Shown in pieces: positions 20,420-29,580 of a DNA stretch of 33,921 nucleotides (position 1 is the stretch's first letter; the number at the start of each line of letters is the position of its first letter). The DNA is from Verrucomicrobiota bacterium. GTDB taxonomy: Bacteria > Verrucomicrobiota > Verrucomicrobiia > Opitutales > Opitutaceae. A program made the translations under genes and the position numbers. The stretch spans positions 1 to 33,921 of the forward strand of contig VHCI01000025.1 in the NCBI GenBank assembly GCA_016871775.1, written 5' to 3'. A model generated the notes under the pieces. That model saw nothing but the letters and a program-made list of their open reading frames with translations, was not told the origin of the DNA and searched no databases.

Positions 20420-22615
20420 ATGCCCAACGCCCTCGCCGACCAAAAATCCCCTTACCTCCTTCAGCACGCCGACCAGCCGGTCGAGTGGCTGCCGTGGGGC
20501 GAGGCCGCCTTCGCCCGCGCTCGCGCCGAGGACCGCCCGATCTTCCTCAGCATCGGCTATTCCACCTGTCACTGGTGCCACGTGATGGCGCACGAATCGT
20601 TCGACGACCCAGAGATTGCCGCCGCCCTCAACGCGGGCTTCATCCCGGTGAAGGTGGATCGCGAAGAGCGCCCGGATGTGGACAAGGTCTACATGACCTA
20701 CGTGCAGGCCGTGACGGGTCGCGGGGGCTGGCCGTTGAGCGTGTGGCTCACGCCCGAATTGAAGCCTTTCTATGGCGGTACCTATTATCCGCCCAAGGAC
20801 CTGCCGGCCCGACCGGGTTTTCCGCGCGTGCTCGCGGCGCTGAGCAAAGGGTGGCGGGAGGACCGCGCCACGCTGCTGGCCGAGGGCGACCGGGCGCTGG
20901 AGGCGATCCGCGGCCACATTGCTGCGGAGACCGCCCCGCCAGAGGGCGAGGACAAGCCGTTGTTCGAACGGGCCGGGACGGCCTTTGACGCGGCTCTCCG
21001 CCATGCGTTCGAGTCATTTGATCCCGAGCACGGCGGCTTCGGTGGCGCCCCCAAGTTCCCGCGCCCCGCGCAGCTCGCGTTCCTCCTCCGCGCGGCCGCC
21101 CTCCAGGACCCCGCCAGCGAGGCCGGCGCCGAGGCGCTCCGCCCCGTGACCGCCACGCTGCAGGCGATGGCCCGCGGTGGCATCCACGACCACGTCGGGG
21201 GCGGCTATCACCGCTACGCGGTCGATGGCGGCTGGTTCGTGCCCCATTTCGAGAAGATGCTCTACGACCAGGCCCAGATCGCCGTGGTCTGCCTGGAGGC
21301 CCGCCGGGCCACTGGGGACGAGCGCTACGCCTGGATGGCCCGCGACATCCTCGGCTACGTCGAACGCGACCTCACCAGCCCGGGCGGGGCCTGCTTCACC
21401 GCCGAGGACGCCGATTCCGCGGATGCCCAAGGCCACCTGACCGAAGGCGCGTTCTACCTTTGGAGCGCCGCGCAGCTCCGCGGGCTCCTCGGGGCCGATT
21501 TCCCGCTGCTCGCGGCGCATTTCGGCGTGCAGGACGAAGGCAACGTCCCCAACGAACTCGACCCGCAGGGGGAATTTCGCGGCGGCAACATTCTCGCGCA
21601 GATCCGACCCCTCGCCGCGACCGCCGCCCAGCTTCAGCTGGATCCCGCCTCGGCGAACGACCGGCTGGTGCTGCTGCTCGAGCGCCTCCGGGAGGCCCGC
21701 CGCGCCCGGCCCCGGCCCCATCTGGACGACAAGATCCTCGCCGGGCCCAACGGCCTGATGCTCTCCGCCCTTGCCCTAGCCCACCGCACGCTGGGCGACG
21801 GGGGCCGTTACCTCGCGGCCGCTACGCGCATCGCCAAATTCCTCCGCCGGGAGATGCACGACGAGGCCACCGCCACCCTCTACCGGGTCTGGCGAGCCCC
21901 CGCGCCCGCCGACCCGTGCGGCGGGCGGGGCTCCACGCCCGCCTTCGCTGAGGACTACGCCGCGGTTATTCAGGGTCTGCTCGACCTCTACGAGGCCGGG
22001 TTCGAGATCCGCTGGCTCCAGTGGGCCGAACGCCTCCAAGCGCGGATGGACGCTCGATTCTGGGACGAGGCCGCCGGGGGCTACTTCAACTCGGCCGCGG
22101 ATGATCCCTCCCTGGTCCTGCGCCTTAAGGAGGACTACGACGGCGCGGAACCGGCCCCGAGCAGCCTCGCCGCCCTCAATTTGCTCCGGCTGAGCGCCCT
22201 GTTAGGCAAGGATGCTGGGTTCCGGGAGCGCGGCGTCCGCACGATCGAGGCGTTTCGCGGCCGCTGGGAGCGGGCCCCGCACGCCGTGCCGCAGCTCCTA
22301 TGCGCATTCGAACTGGGGCTGGAGTCCCCGCGCCTCGTGGTGCTGGCCGGCGATCCGGCCGACCCCGCTTTCCAATCGCTCGCAGCGGTGGTCGCGGAAA
22401 GTTTCGGCCCGCGCCGTAACGTCGTGGCCGCTGATGGCAGCGAGGGCCAGCGCTGGCTCGCGGAACGCTCTCCGTGGCTCGCCGAGCTCCGGCCCCCGGG
22501 CGGTCGGCCGGCGGCCTTTGTCTGTGAGGACGAGCGTTGCCTGCCGCCGGTCGCGGATCCGGCCGCCCTGCGGGACCTGCTGGCGGTGCCGGCCGGGAGG
22601 AGCGAGGCGCAATGA
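20420..22615 (+). CDS. Thioredoxin-domain protein, YyaL / DUF255 family
   Basis: A 731-residue protein with the usual two-part build of this family. An N-terminal thioredoxin-like domain (about residues 1-160) begins [21 protein letters not shown] and has the C50-H-W-C53 motif in [10 protein letters not shown] long alpha/alpha-barrel resembling N-acylglucosamine 2-epimerase and six-hairpin glycosidases follows, with [31 protein letters not shown] and [20 protein letters not shown]. These are the hallmark strings of YyaL and human SPATA20. The biochemical role is unsettled. There is no signal peptide, so it is cytoplasmic. I start at the ATG at 20420 because the family motif begins right after it. 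Its stop overlaps the slyX start (ATGA). Confidence 0.92.
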   Translation: MPNALADQKSPYLLQHADQPVEWLPWGEAAFARARAEDRPIFLSIGYSTCHWCHVMAHESFDDPEIAAALNAGFIPVKVDREERPDVDKVYMTYVQAVTGRGGWPLSVWLTPELKPFYGGTYYPPKDLPARPGFPRVLAALSKGWREDRATLLAEGDRALEAIRGHIAAETAPPEGEDKPLFERAGTAFDAALRHAFESFDPEHGGFGGAPKFPRPAQLAFLLRAAALQDPASEAGAEALRPVTATLQAMARGGIHDHVGGGYHRYAVDGGWFVPHFEKMLYDQAQIAVVCLEARRATGDERYAWMARDILGYVERDLTSPGGACFTAEDADSADAQGHLTEGAFYLWSAAQLRGLLGADFPLLAAHFGVQDEGNVPNELDPQGEFRGGNILAQIRPLAATAAQLQLDPASANDRLVLLLERLREARRARPRPHLDDKILAGPNGLMLSALALAHRTLGDGGRYLAAATRIAKFLRREMHDEATATLYRVWRAPAPADPCGGRGSTPAFAEDYAAVIQGLLDLYEAGFEIRWLQWAERLQARMDARFWDEAAGGYFNSAADDPSLVLRLKEDYDGAEPAPSSLAALNLLRLSALLGKDAGFRERGVRTIEAFRGRWERAPHAVPQLLCAFELGLESPRLVVLAGDPADPAFQSLAAVVAESFGPRRNVVAADGSEGQRWLAERSPWLAELRPPGGRPAAFVCEDERCLPPVADPAALRDLLAVPAGRSEAQ

Positions 22616-22809
22616 GCGAGGACCGCCTGCTACGCCTTGAGGAGAAGATCGCGTACCTGGAGCGGCACGTCACCGCGCAGGATCGCGCGATGCTGGAGCT
22701 GACCGAGGAACTGGACGCCCTGCGTCGCGAGCTGCGGCGCGTCCGCGAGGCGAGAGCTGACGCGGGCGCGGCGCCGGAGCCGGCGGACGAGCGGCCGCCG
22801 CATTACTAA
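22612..22809 (+). CDS. slyX: SlyX family protein
   Basis: A 65-residue protein that is almost entirely one coiled coil (about residues 3-47, [20 protein letters not shown] onwards) and ends in PPHY, the conserved C-terminus of E. coli SlyX. SlyX proteins are small cytoplasmic coiled coils of unknown function. The ATG overlaps the stop of the YyaL-like gene by four bases, and GGGAGG at about 22596-22601 provides a ribosome binding site, so translation is probably coupled. Confidence 0.85.
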   Translation: MSEDRLLRLEEKIAYLERHVTAQDRAMLELTEELDALRRELRRVREARADAGAAPEPADERPPHY

Positions 22810-22839
22810 GCTGGAGCGACCGGCGCCCGAGCTCTTGGC

Positions 22840-24342
22840 TCAGAACGAGGCGGTGACTTCTTGGAGGTAGCCGGGATCGAGCACCTGTTCACCCAAGGCT
22901 GAACACTCGAGCTCGTCGTTCTTGTACAAGCGAAAGCGGATCGGCCCGCCGGCCTCGGCCGTTTCCCAACGCCACTTTCCAATGGAGATGAATTGCAGCG
23001 GGACGCCGCGTTCCCAACTCAGGCCTGGCCCCTCGCCGCGAATGAACAACCGGTTGCCGATACCGATGTAGGCGGTGGCCAGCAACCGCGTCGCGCCGTC
23101 TGAAGTGAGGGTGCGTTCGACCGAAGCTCGCGCTCCGGGAGAGCTGTCCTCGATGCCGAGCTCCAGCGCCGGCTCGGGCTCCGGCCGGCGGGCGGCCCGC
23201 TTGCGCGGCAGAGCCGCTGGCGGGGGCAACTCCGGTTCGCTAGGTGCGACCATTGGGCCAAGGGCAGGTGACTGTTGCTCCGGTTCCGCGGTCTTCACCG
23301 GTTCGGACGGAGTCGCGGCGACCACGGGGCGCTCTTTTGGCGCGGGCGCTAGCGGCTCTGGCACGGCCGGGGAGGGGCCTGGCGCGGGCGCGGCGGGGGC
23401 CGTCTCGACGACCGTGGCTTTCGGCTCCCGCGCGACGGCGGGGGGAGCTGCGGGAGCAGCTTCCGCCGGTGCGGCTTCGGCCGCTTCCTCGCGGCGTGGT
23501 CGGCGCGGCTTGCGCGGGGCAGGGGTCGCGGTCTGCGGAGGCACCGCGACCGAGATCGGAGCCTCGATGACGGTCGTTGGCGCGGCAGGCGGCGGAGCCG
23601 ATGAGAGTTGGTCGGGGCCTGGATCGAAGACCTCCGGCGGTTTCCGGCTGGCTTCTCGCCGAGGAACTTCGCCTTCCGCAGCTCGGGCGGACCGGCTCGC
23701 GTGGACCTCGCGCGCGGTCCCGGATCCTTCGCGGGCGGCAGCGAGCACGCGTTCCAGCTTGGCCGCGCTGTCGGCGGCCTCGCGTTGCAGGGCCGCCACC
23801 TGTTTGGCCGCGGCGGTCTCCAGCCGGGTAAGTTCAGTGGCGGTCCGCGCCAGCTGGTTCAGGGCGGCTTCGATCCGCCCGAGCTCGCTGGTCCGCAACG
23901 CCGCGATCTCTTCCTCCAAGGCGGCCCGGGCCCCATCCTCTGCCTCGGCCAGCTGGCTTTGGAAAGCCGACACCCGTTGCTGCAGTTTTTCCGGTAACTC
24001 CTCTGCCTCGCGCAGCGTGCGGCGCGCTATTTCCGCGATCCCGTTCAGACTGCCCGTGGCGATGCTCACTTGTTGCGCGGATTCCCGCACGGTCTCGGCC
24101 AAGGCCTCGAGGGCCCGCTGCCGCTGGTCGAGCGCCTCGTTCTTCTGCCGCTCCAGCCGCGCCACTAGCGGCACCAGGCCCACCAAGACGCCCAGCAGCA
24201 CGCAGGCGACGATCGCTACCACCGCGCCGGTGGACAACGGCAGGGGGCTCGTCCACGCCACAATTGCCGCGGTGCCGAGCAACGCCAGGTCGGTGAGGAT
24301 GAAGAGCCAGGTGGGCAGGCCGGGGGACGGAGAAGACTTCAT
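22840..24342 (-). CDS. Membrane-anchored coiled-coil protein with C-terminal carbohydrate-binding-like domain
   Basis: A 500-residue protein I do not recognise by name. Order seen: two transmembrane helices (about 10-31, LPTWLFILTDLALLGTAAIV, and 38-62, STGAVVAIVACVLLGVLVGL); a long coiled coil (about 63-210) rich in A, E, L, Q and R; a disordered Pro/Ala/Glu linker (about 210-400); and a compact C-terminal domain (about 414-500). The last contains LFIRGEGPGLSWERGVPLQF, KWRWETAEAGGPIRFRLYKN and a final VTASF, a pattern similar to the immunoglobulin-like CBM20/CBM48 starch-binding fold. With both helices spanning, both ends should be cytoplasmic. The domain assignment is inference. It is convergent with slyX 30 bases away; no partner gene is obvious. 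Confidence 0.78.
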   Translation of the reverse strand: MKSSPSPGLPTWLFILTDLALLGTAAIVAWTSPLPLSTGAVVAIVACVLLGVLVGLVPLVARLERQKNEALDQRQRALEALAETVRESAQQVSIATGSLNGIAEIARRTLREAEELPEKLQQRVSAFQSQLAEAEDGARAALEEEIAALRTSELGRIEAALNQLARTATELTRLETAAAKQVAALQREAADSAAKLERVLAAAREGSGTAREVHASRSARAAEGEVPRREASRKPPEVFDPGPDQLSSAPPPAAPTTVIEAPISVAVPPQTATPAPRKPRRPRREEAAEAAPAEAAPAAPPAVAREPKATVVETAPAAPAPGPSPAVPEPLAPAPKERPVVAATPSEPVKTAEPEQQSPALGPMVAPSEPELPPPAALPRKRAARRPEPEPALELGIEDSSPGARASVERTLTSDGATRLLATAYIGIGNRLFIRGEGPGLSWERGVPLQFISIGKWRWETAEAGGPIRFRLYKNDELECSALGEQVLDPGYLQEVTASF

Positions 24343-24492
24343 GGGAGGGCCCGGGGCGGCGTCATCCGGTTTGCTCGCGGTGAAACCGGGGGCGCCTCGC
24401 CGGCGGGTGGGGAGGGTTTGCGCCCGCGTTTCCCCCGGCTCAAGGGCAAAACGGCGTTTGCCTCGGCCCTGGCCAAGGCCACGCTCCGCTCC

Positions 24493-24774
24493 ATGGACTC
24501 CTCAGCCTTTGTCCGGATCGAGCGGGAAGCCCCCGGCGGGGTCCGCCATTATGTCGTCCACGCCCACGATCCGCAGTTTAGCCTAGAGCTGAGCCCGGAC
24601 GATGCAGCTCCCGACCGGCGGGGGCGCGGGGTGCTGCGGCGGCTGTCCGTCCCGAATTCCTGGGCGGGCGACTACACCCGCTACGCGCGGCTGGTTTCGG
24701 CTGCGCAGGAGTTTTTCGCCCAGTCGCTGGAGGAGCCCGCCCCTAAGGCCGAGTCGCGCCGCTGGGTCCGCTGA
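24493..24774 (+). CDS. Small hypothetical protein
   Basis: A 93-residue soluble protein with no family I can name. The middle (RHYVVHAHDPQFSLELSP) reads as beta strands and the C-terminal half (RLSVPNSWAGDYTRYARLVS, AAQEFFAQSLEE) as amphipathic helices. I start at the ATG at 24493; a TTG at 24418 preceded by GGAGG would add 25 basic residues (RPRFPRLKGKTAFASALAKA) and cannot be excluded. It is divergent from the coiled-coil protein, so a shared promoter region lies at about 24343-24492. Codon use is like that of its neighbours, which supports real coding. Confidence 0.6.
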   Translation: MDSSAFVRIEREAPGGVRHYVVHAHDPQFSLELSPDDAAPDRRGRGVLRRLSVPNSWAGDYTRYARLVSAAQEFFAQSLEEPAPKAESRRWVR

Positions 24775-25074
24775 AGCGTCCCGGCTTAAAGGCGTCGCCA
24801 AGCTGGCGCCCCGAGGGATAATAACAGCCCTACGGGGGCGGGAGTCACCGCATTGGCTCGGGGTGTCGTTCTGGGGAGGGCCTATGAAAATGGGTCTTGC
24901 CCCACTGGAGCGGGACCTGGCGGCGCGGCGGGGTTAAGTTCATCGACCCCCCTCCCGGGTGGTGGCCGTGAACTTCGCGCCGTGGAATTCGGCGCGGAAG
25001 CGGTCGCGGAGGGTGCGGGCCTGGTAATCGAGGGAGTAAAGGTAGGAGGCGCCCCACTCAGGGCGCTGCCCCGG
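24775..25074. other. 300-base gap after gnd with coding-like remnant and a hairpin
   Basis: No complete gene. On the minus strand the first 135 bases after the gnd stop (25074 down to 24940) are open in the gnd frame and look coding. A small hairpin GCGCCC (25049-25054) / GGGCGC (25061-25066) sits about 10 bases past the gnd stop but has no U-run. The rest (24775-24939) shows nothing convincing; a 32-codon frame 24943-24845 on the minus strand has a good GGAGG spacing but a low-complexity Pro/Arg product. Confidence 0.4.
24940..25074 (-). pseudogene. In-frame coding-like remnant directly after gnd
   Basis: Immediately after the gnd TGA the same frame stays open for 44 codons to a second TGA. 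The translation (for example EWGASYLYSLDYQARTLRDR and FRAEFHGAKFTATTRE) is not low complexity, and its third codon positions are nearly all G or C as in real genes here. There is no ATG, GTG or TTG start. It may be the 3' end of a decayed gene, or gnd may once have been longer. The protein family is not recognised. Confidence 0.3.
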
Positions 25075-26580
25075 TCACTTGATCGCCAGCTGGGGCCGGC
25101 CGGCCTCCGGCCAGTCGATGTGGAAGAACTCGCCGCGGGGGCGGTCCGTCCGCTCGTAGGTGTGCGCCCCGAAGTAGTCGCGCTGCGCCTGCAGCAGGTT
25201 CGCGGGCAGGCGGGCCGAGCGGTAACCGTCGTAGTACGACAGCGCCGAGCTGAAGGTCGGCACGGGCACGCCGCACTCCACCGCCAGCGCCACGACCTTC
25301 CGCCAGTTCTCCTGCGCCTGCCGCACGGTCTTGTTGAAATACGGGTCGAGCAGCAGGTTCGCCAGGTCCGGCTTTCCTGCGTAGGCCTCGGTGATCTTCT
25401 GCAGGAACACGGCGCGGATGATGCACCCGCCCCGCCACATCTGCGCGATCTCGCCGAAGTTGAGCTTCCATTTGTACTCCTTCTGCGCCTCCCGCATCAG
25501 CTGGAAGCCCTGCGCGTACGAACAGATCTTCGAGCAGTACAGCGCATCGTGGATCGCCGCCACCAGCGCCTTGCGCGAACCTTTGTACTTGCGGGACGGC
25601 CCCTTCAGCATCTTCGCCGCCGCCACCCGCTCCTCCTTAATCGCGCTCAGGCACCGCGCGAAGACCGACTCCGCGATCGTCGGCGCCGGTACCCCCATAT
25701 CGAGCGCGTTCACCGACGTCCACTTGCCCGTGCCCTTCTGGCCCGCCGTGTCCAAAATCACGTCCACGATCGGCTTCCGGGTCACCGGATCCTTCTGCTT
25801 CAGGATGTCCGCGGTGATCTCGATCAGAAAGCTGCCCAGCATCCCGCGGTTCCATGCGGCGAAGATCTCGCCCATCTCGGGGGCCTTCATCCCCAGCAGG
25901 CCCTTCATCACGGCGTAGGCCTCGCAGATCATCTGCATATCGCCGTACTCAATGCCGTTGTGGACCATCTTCACGTAATGGCCCGCGCCATTCTCACCGA
26001 TGTAAGCCGCGCACGGCACCCCCCCCTGGATCGGCTGGCCTGGCGCCGCCCCCGTCAGAGGCCGGCCCGTCTTCGCGTCCACCTTGGCTGCGATCGCGTT
26101 CCAGATGGGCTCCAATTCCTTGTAGGCCGCCGGATCACCGCCCGGCATCAGCGCCGGACCGAACCGCGCGCCCTCCTCGCCGCCGGAAACGCCCGAACCG
26201 ATGAACCGCAACCCCTTCGCACGCAGGGCCTGCTCGCGCCGGATGGTGTCCGTCCACAGCGCGTTTCCTCCGTCGATCACGATATCGTTTTTGTCCAGCA
26301 ACGGCACTAAGCTGTCGATCACGGCATCCGTGCCCTTGCCGGCTTGGACGAGGATCACGATTTTGCGCGGGCGCGAGAGGGACTGGACGAACTCTCCAAG
26401 GGTCTCGGCCCCGTGCAGGCCGCCCGGCGTGGCCGGGTTCTCGGCGACGAACTTCTCCGTCTTCTCGGTGGTCCGATTGTAAACCGAGATTCGGAAGCCG
26501 TGATCGGCGATGTTGAGGGCAAGGTTCTGACCCATCACGGCGAGGCCGATGAGTCCGATGTCCGAGGGTGTCTTGGCCAT
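25075..26580 (-). CDS. gnd: 6-phosphogluconate dehydrogenase, decarboxylating
   Basis: A 501-residue cytoplasmic enzyme of the oxidative pentose phosphate pathway: 6-phosphogluconate + NADP to ribulose 5-phosphate + CO2 + NADPH. The N-terminal dinucleotide fold has [19 protein letters not shown] and VYNRTTEK. The substrate loop is [20 protein letters not shown], and the catalytic region is [35 protein letters not shown] and [13 protein letters not shown] follow, and the C-terminal tail [20 protein letters not shown] completes the family signature. Length fits the long 470-500-residue form. The start is the ATG at 26578-26580, with no strong ribosome binding site. It lies downstream of pepT on the same strand with a 76-base gap, so co-transcription is possible. 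Confidence 0.96.
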   Translation of the reverse strand: MAKTPSDIGLIGLAVMGQNLALNIADHGFRISVYNRTTEKTEKFVAENPATPGGLHGAETLGEFVQSLSRPRKIVILVQAGKGTDAVIDSLVPLLDKNDIVIDGGNALWTDTIRREQALRAKGLRFIGSGVSGGEEGARFGPALMPGGDPAAYKELEPIWNAIAAKVDAKTGRPLTGAAPGQPIQGGVPCAAYIGENGAGHYVKMVHNGIEYGDMQMICEAYAVMKGLLGMKAPEMGEIFAAWNRGMLGSFLIEITADILKQKDPVTRKPIVDVILDTAGQKGTGKWTSVNALDMGVPAPTIAESVFARCLSAIKEERVAAAKMLKGPSRKYKGSRKALVAAIHDALYCSKICSYAQGFQLMREAQKEYKWKLNFGEIAQMWRGGCIIRAVFLQKITEAYAGKPDLANLLLDPYFNKTVRQAQENWRKVVALAVECGVPVPTFSSALSYYDGYRSARLPANLLQAQRDYFGAHTYERTDRPRGEFFHIDWPEAGRPQLAIK

Positions 26581-26656
26581 GGCGAGGAAAGTAAAAAGGG
26601 GGGGCGAGGTTGGCCCGCGCCCCGCCGAAAACCAACCTGATTCTGGCTGACTTGGC

Positions 26657-27916
26657 TTAGGCCACTGGGGGCGCGGGGGGCCGCTCTTCCCAGACGCGGG
26701 CGAGCTGGATGAGCATCTGGGTGGCGCGGCTCATATCCTGCAGGGAAACCCACTCTCGCTGGCTATGCACCTGGTGCATCCCGCAAAACAGATTCGGGGT
26801 CAGCAGGCCGCGGGCGGTCAGCTGCGAGCCATCGGTGCCGCCGCGGATACGATGGCGGAACGGCGTGAGGCCCGCCCGGCGGATCGCCTCCAGCGCGTAG
26901 TCCACTGGCCGCGGATCGCGGTCCAGCGAGTAACGCATATTGCGGTACTGCTCGTGGAACGCCACCTCGACGCTGGCGCCAGGTTCCGCCGCCTGTACCG
27001 CCGCCCCCGCCTGCTCCACCAGGCGCCGCAGCTCGGCCAGCCCCGCCAGTTCAAAGTCGCGCAGGATCAGGCGCACGGTCGCTCGCTCGCTGTTGCCGCG
27101 GATCTCGGTCGGATGAATGAACCCTTCCCGGTCCGCGGTCCGCTCTGGGGAACGGGAGAGAGGCAGCGCCGCGGTGAAGCGCGCCGCCAGCCGCAGCGCG
27201 TTCACCATCACATCCTTCGCCCAGCCTGGATGCGCCGCTACGCCGCGGATTTCCACGACCGCCGCGTCCGCCGAGAAGGTCTCGTCGTCCAACTGCCCCC
27301 GCGCCTCGCTGTCCAAGGTATACGCGAAGTTCGCATCCAGCTGCGCCAAATCCAAGGTGCGCAGGCCGTGACCGATCTCCTCGTCGGGATTAAAGCAGAT
27401 CCGGATCCGCCCGTGAGGGATCCCCGGGTGCTGCACGAGGTACCGCGCCGCGCCCATGATCGCCGTTACCCCCGCTTTGTCGTCCGCCCCGAGCAGGGTC
27501 TTGCCGCTGGCGGTGATGATGTCCTCGCCGATCGATTCCCGCAGGTGCGGGATGGTCTCCACGGTCAGCACCTGCGTGGGATCGTCCGGCAATACGATCG
27601 GCCGCCCATCGTACGCGCGGTGCACGATCGGCGTCGCCCCGCCGGGAAGTTCCGTCGCGGTGTCGACGTGCGCCAGCCACGCCAGGGTGGGCACGTCCGC
27701 CCGGCGGGTCGTGGCCGGGATGGTCGCGAGCAGGTAGCCACCCCGCGTAAGCTCAATCTCTGGTACGTCCAGCGCCCGTAGCTCCGCCTCCAGCAAGCGC
27801 AGGAGGTCCCACTGGCCCTGTGAACTCGGGGTTATCCCCGCGTGGGGATCACTGCGGGTGTCGAACCGGACGTAGCGACAGAAACGTGCCAGCAGGTCCT
27901 CGGTATCGATGTTCAT
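26657..27916 (-). CDS. pepT: Peptidase T (tripeptide aminopeptidase)
   Basis: A 419-residue M20 family di-zinc aminopeptidase that removes the N-terminal residue from tripeptides in the cytoplasm. Metal and catalytic residues are in place: H83 and D85 in LAHVDTA, D145 in [16 protein letters not shown]179-E180 in [12 protein letters not shown]202 in LDSEARGQ, and a C-terminal histidine in [11 protein letters not shown]. The PepT-specific strings [14 protein letters not shown] and [20 protein letters not shown] are present. The frame is open upstream but reads as low complexity there, so I start at the ATG at 27914-27916 ([20 protein letters not shown]), the typical PepT beginning. Divergent from the Gfo/Idh gene at 28083. 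Confidence 0.95.
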   Translation of the reverse strand: MNIDTEDLLARFCRYVRFDTRSDPHAGITPSSQGQWDLLRLLEAELRALDVPEIELTRGGYLLATIPATTRRADVPTLAWLAHVDTATELPGGATPIVHRAYDGRPIVLPDDPTQVLTVETIPHLRESIGEDIITASGKTLLGADDKAGVTAIMGAARYLVQHPGIPHGRIRICFNPDEEIGHGLRTLDLAQLDANFAYTLDSEARGQLDDETFSADAAVVEIRGVAAHPGWAKDVMVNALRLAARFTAALPLSRSPERTADREGFIHPTEIRGNSERATVRLILRDFELAGLAELRRLVEQAGAAVQAAEPGASVEVAFHEQYRNMRYSLDRDPRPVDYALEAIRRAGLTPFRHRIRGGTDGSQLTARGLLTPNLFCGMHQVHSQREWVSLQDMSRATQMLIQLARVWEERPPAPPVA

Positions 27917-28082
27917 TCCGCGAGGAAAGTCCGCCGCTCCCTGCTGGCGAACGCAAATGCGTGCGCCCGCCCCGATGCGTGCGCCAGGGCTGCCTCCCGG
28001 CTTGTCCCCGCCGGCGCCGGGCGTACAGTTCCCGCCGTGGGCGGGTTCCCCCTGCGCCCCGCCCGTCTTTACCCCCGTGCCT

Positions 28083-29552
28083 ATGCCCTCCCTCTCGCGC
28101 CGCTCCTTCCTCCGGCAGTCCGCCCTAGCCGCCGGGGCCGCCCTCACCTCCGGCCTCCGCCCCTCCGTCTACGCCGCCGCGCCCGGCGCCAACGCCGCCA
28201 TCCGCCTCGGCATGATCGGCCTCAACGGCAAGGGCTCTGCCCACCTCAAGAACCTCGTCAAGATGCCCGGGGTGCGCATCGCCGGGCTCTGCGACGTCGA
28301 TCCCCAGGTGCTCGCCCGCGTCGCCCGCAACCTGCCCGAGGGCACGCCCGCCCCCTTCCAGACGACCGACGCCCGCGAGCTGATCGGCCGGGCGGACATC
28401 GATGCGGTGATGATCGTCACCAGCAATCACTGGCATGCCCTGCTCACGGTCTGGGCCTGCCAGGCAGGCAAGGATGTTTACGTTGAGAAACCGATGTCCC
28501 GCACGGTCTGGGAAGGCCGCAAGATGATCGAGGCTACCGCCAAGTACGGCCGCATCGTCCAGGTCGGCACCCATTACCGTTCCGAGACCGGCCTCGCCCA
28601 GGCGATCCAGTACCTGCATTCGGGCGAGCTGGGCAAGGTGCAGCACATCCGCGCCATCGTCTACAATCTCCGCCAGTCGATCGGCAAACGCCTCCCTTGG
28701 TACCCCGAGGGGGTCAATTATGACCTCTTCTGCGGGCCCACCCCGATGGTGCCGCTCACCCGCGGCAAGCTGCACTACGACTGGCACTGGTCCTGGGACA
28801 CCGGCAACGGCGAGCTCGGCAACAACGGGGTCCACGTCCTCGACATCGCCCTCCGCATCGCCCGCCACAATGGCCCGCCCCGCCGCATCGTCAGCTTCGG
28901 CAACCGCTACTCGATCCAGGACGCGGCCGAGACCCCGAACACGCACGTCGCGGTCTATGACTACGCCCAGATCCCGCTGATCTTCGAGCACCGGGCGCTG
29001 CCGGCCAAGCCGGGGGTGAATTACCTCGACCAAGTCGGCGGCCTCCGCACCGGAGTCATCGCCACCTGCGAGGGCGGGACGGTCGCCGGGTTGGTGGGCG
29101 CCACCGCCTTCGACAAGGCGGGCAAGCAGATCCGCAAGTTCGCGGGCGACGGCGGAGCCACCCACGTCCAGAACTTCTTCGATGCCGTGCGCTCCCGGCG
29201 GACCCAGGACCTCGCCGCCCCGGTTGAGACGGGCCACCTGTCAGCCTCGCTCTGCCATTTCGGCAACATCTCCTATCGGACCGGCGAGGCCACCCCGACG
29301 GCCGCGATCGACGCCACGCTCGGGGACTTCCCCGCCGCCGGGGCGATCCACCGGGAGCTGCAGACGCACCTGCAGGTGCACGGGATCGATCTCGCCCGCC
29401 AGCCCTTCCGGCTCGGCCCCTGGCTGTCGCTCGATGCGGTCGGCGACGGCATCACGGCGGTCTCTGGCCAGCAGGAAGGCGCGCTCGAGTACGCCCGCTT
29501 CCTGCTCAAGGAGACGCAGCGTCCTCCCTACGCTATCCCGGAGCAGGTCTGA
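28083..29552 (+). CDS. Tat-exported Gfo/Idh/MocA family oxidoreductase
   Basis: A 489-residue NAD(P)-dependent oxidoreductase of the type common in Planctomycetes and Verrucomicrobia. A twin-arginine signal SRRSFLRQSALAAGAALTSG (R6-R7) predicts export folded with its cofactor. The Rossmann fold follows (IRLGMIGLNGKGSAHLKNL, IAGLCDVDP), then VTSNHWHALLTVWACQAGKD and the family motif E135-K136-P137 in VYVEKPMSRT. The C-terminal alpha/beta domain includes GELGNNGVHVLDIALRI. The likely substrates are sugars or sugar acids, but the specificity is unknown. I start at the ATG at 28083 because the Tat motif follows it directly. It is divergent from pepT and convergent with the HisN-type phosphatase 28 bases away. 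Confidence 0.93.
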   Translation: MPSLSRRSFLRQSALAAGAALTSGLRPSVYAAAPGANAAIRLGMIGLNGKGSAHLKNLVKMPGVRIAGLCDVDPQVLARVARNLPEGTPAPFQTTDARELIGRADIDAVMIVTSNHWHALLTVWACQAGKDVYVEKPMSRTVWEGRKMIEATAKYGRIVQVGTHYRSETGLAQAIQYLHSGELGKVQHIRAIVYNLRQSIGKRLPWYPEGVNYDLFCGPTPMVPLTRGKLHYDWHWSWDTGNGELGNNGVHVLDIALRIARHNGPPRRIVSFGNRYSIQDAAETPNTHVAVYDYAQIPLIFEHRALPAKPGVNYLDQVGGLRTGVIATCEGGTVAGLVGATAFDKAGKQIRKFAGDGGATHVQNFFDAVRSRRTQDLAAPVETGHLSASLCHFGNISYRTGEATPTAAIDATLGDFPAAGAIHRELQTHLQVHGIDLARQPFRLGPWLSLDAVGDGITAVSGQQEGALEYARFLLKETQRPPYAIPEQV

Positions 29553-29580
29553 ATCGCGCCCGCCGGCGGGCCGCGTTGGA

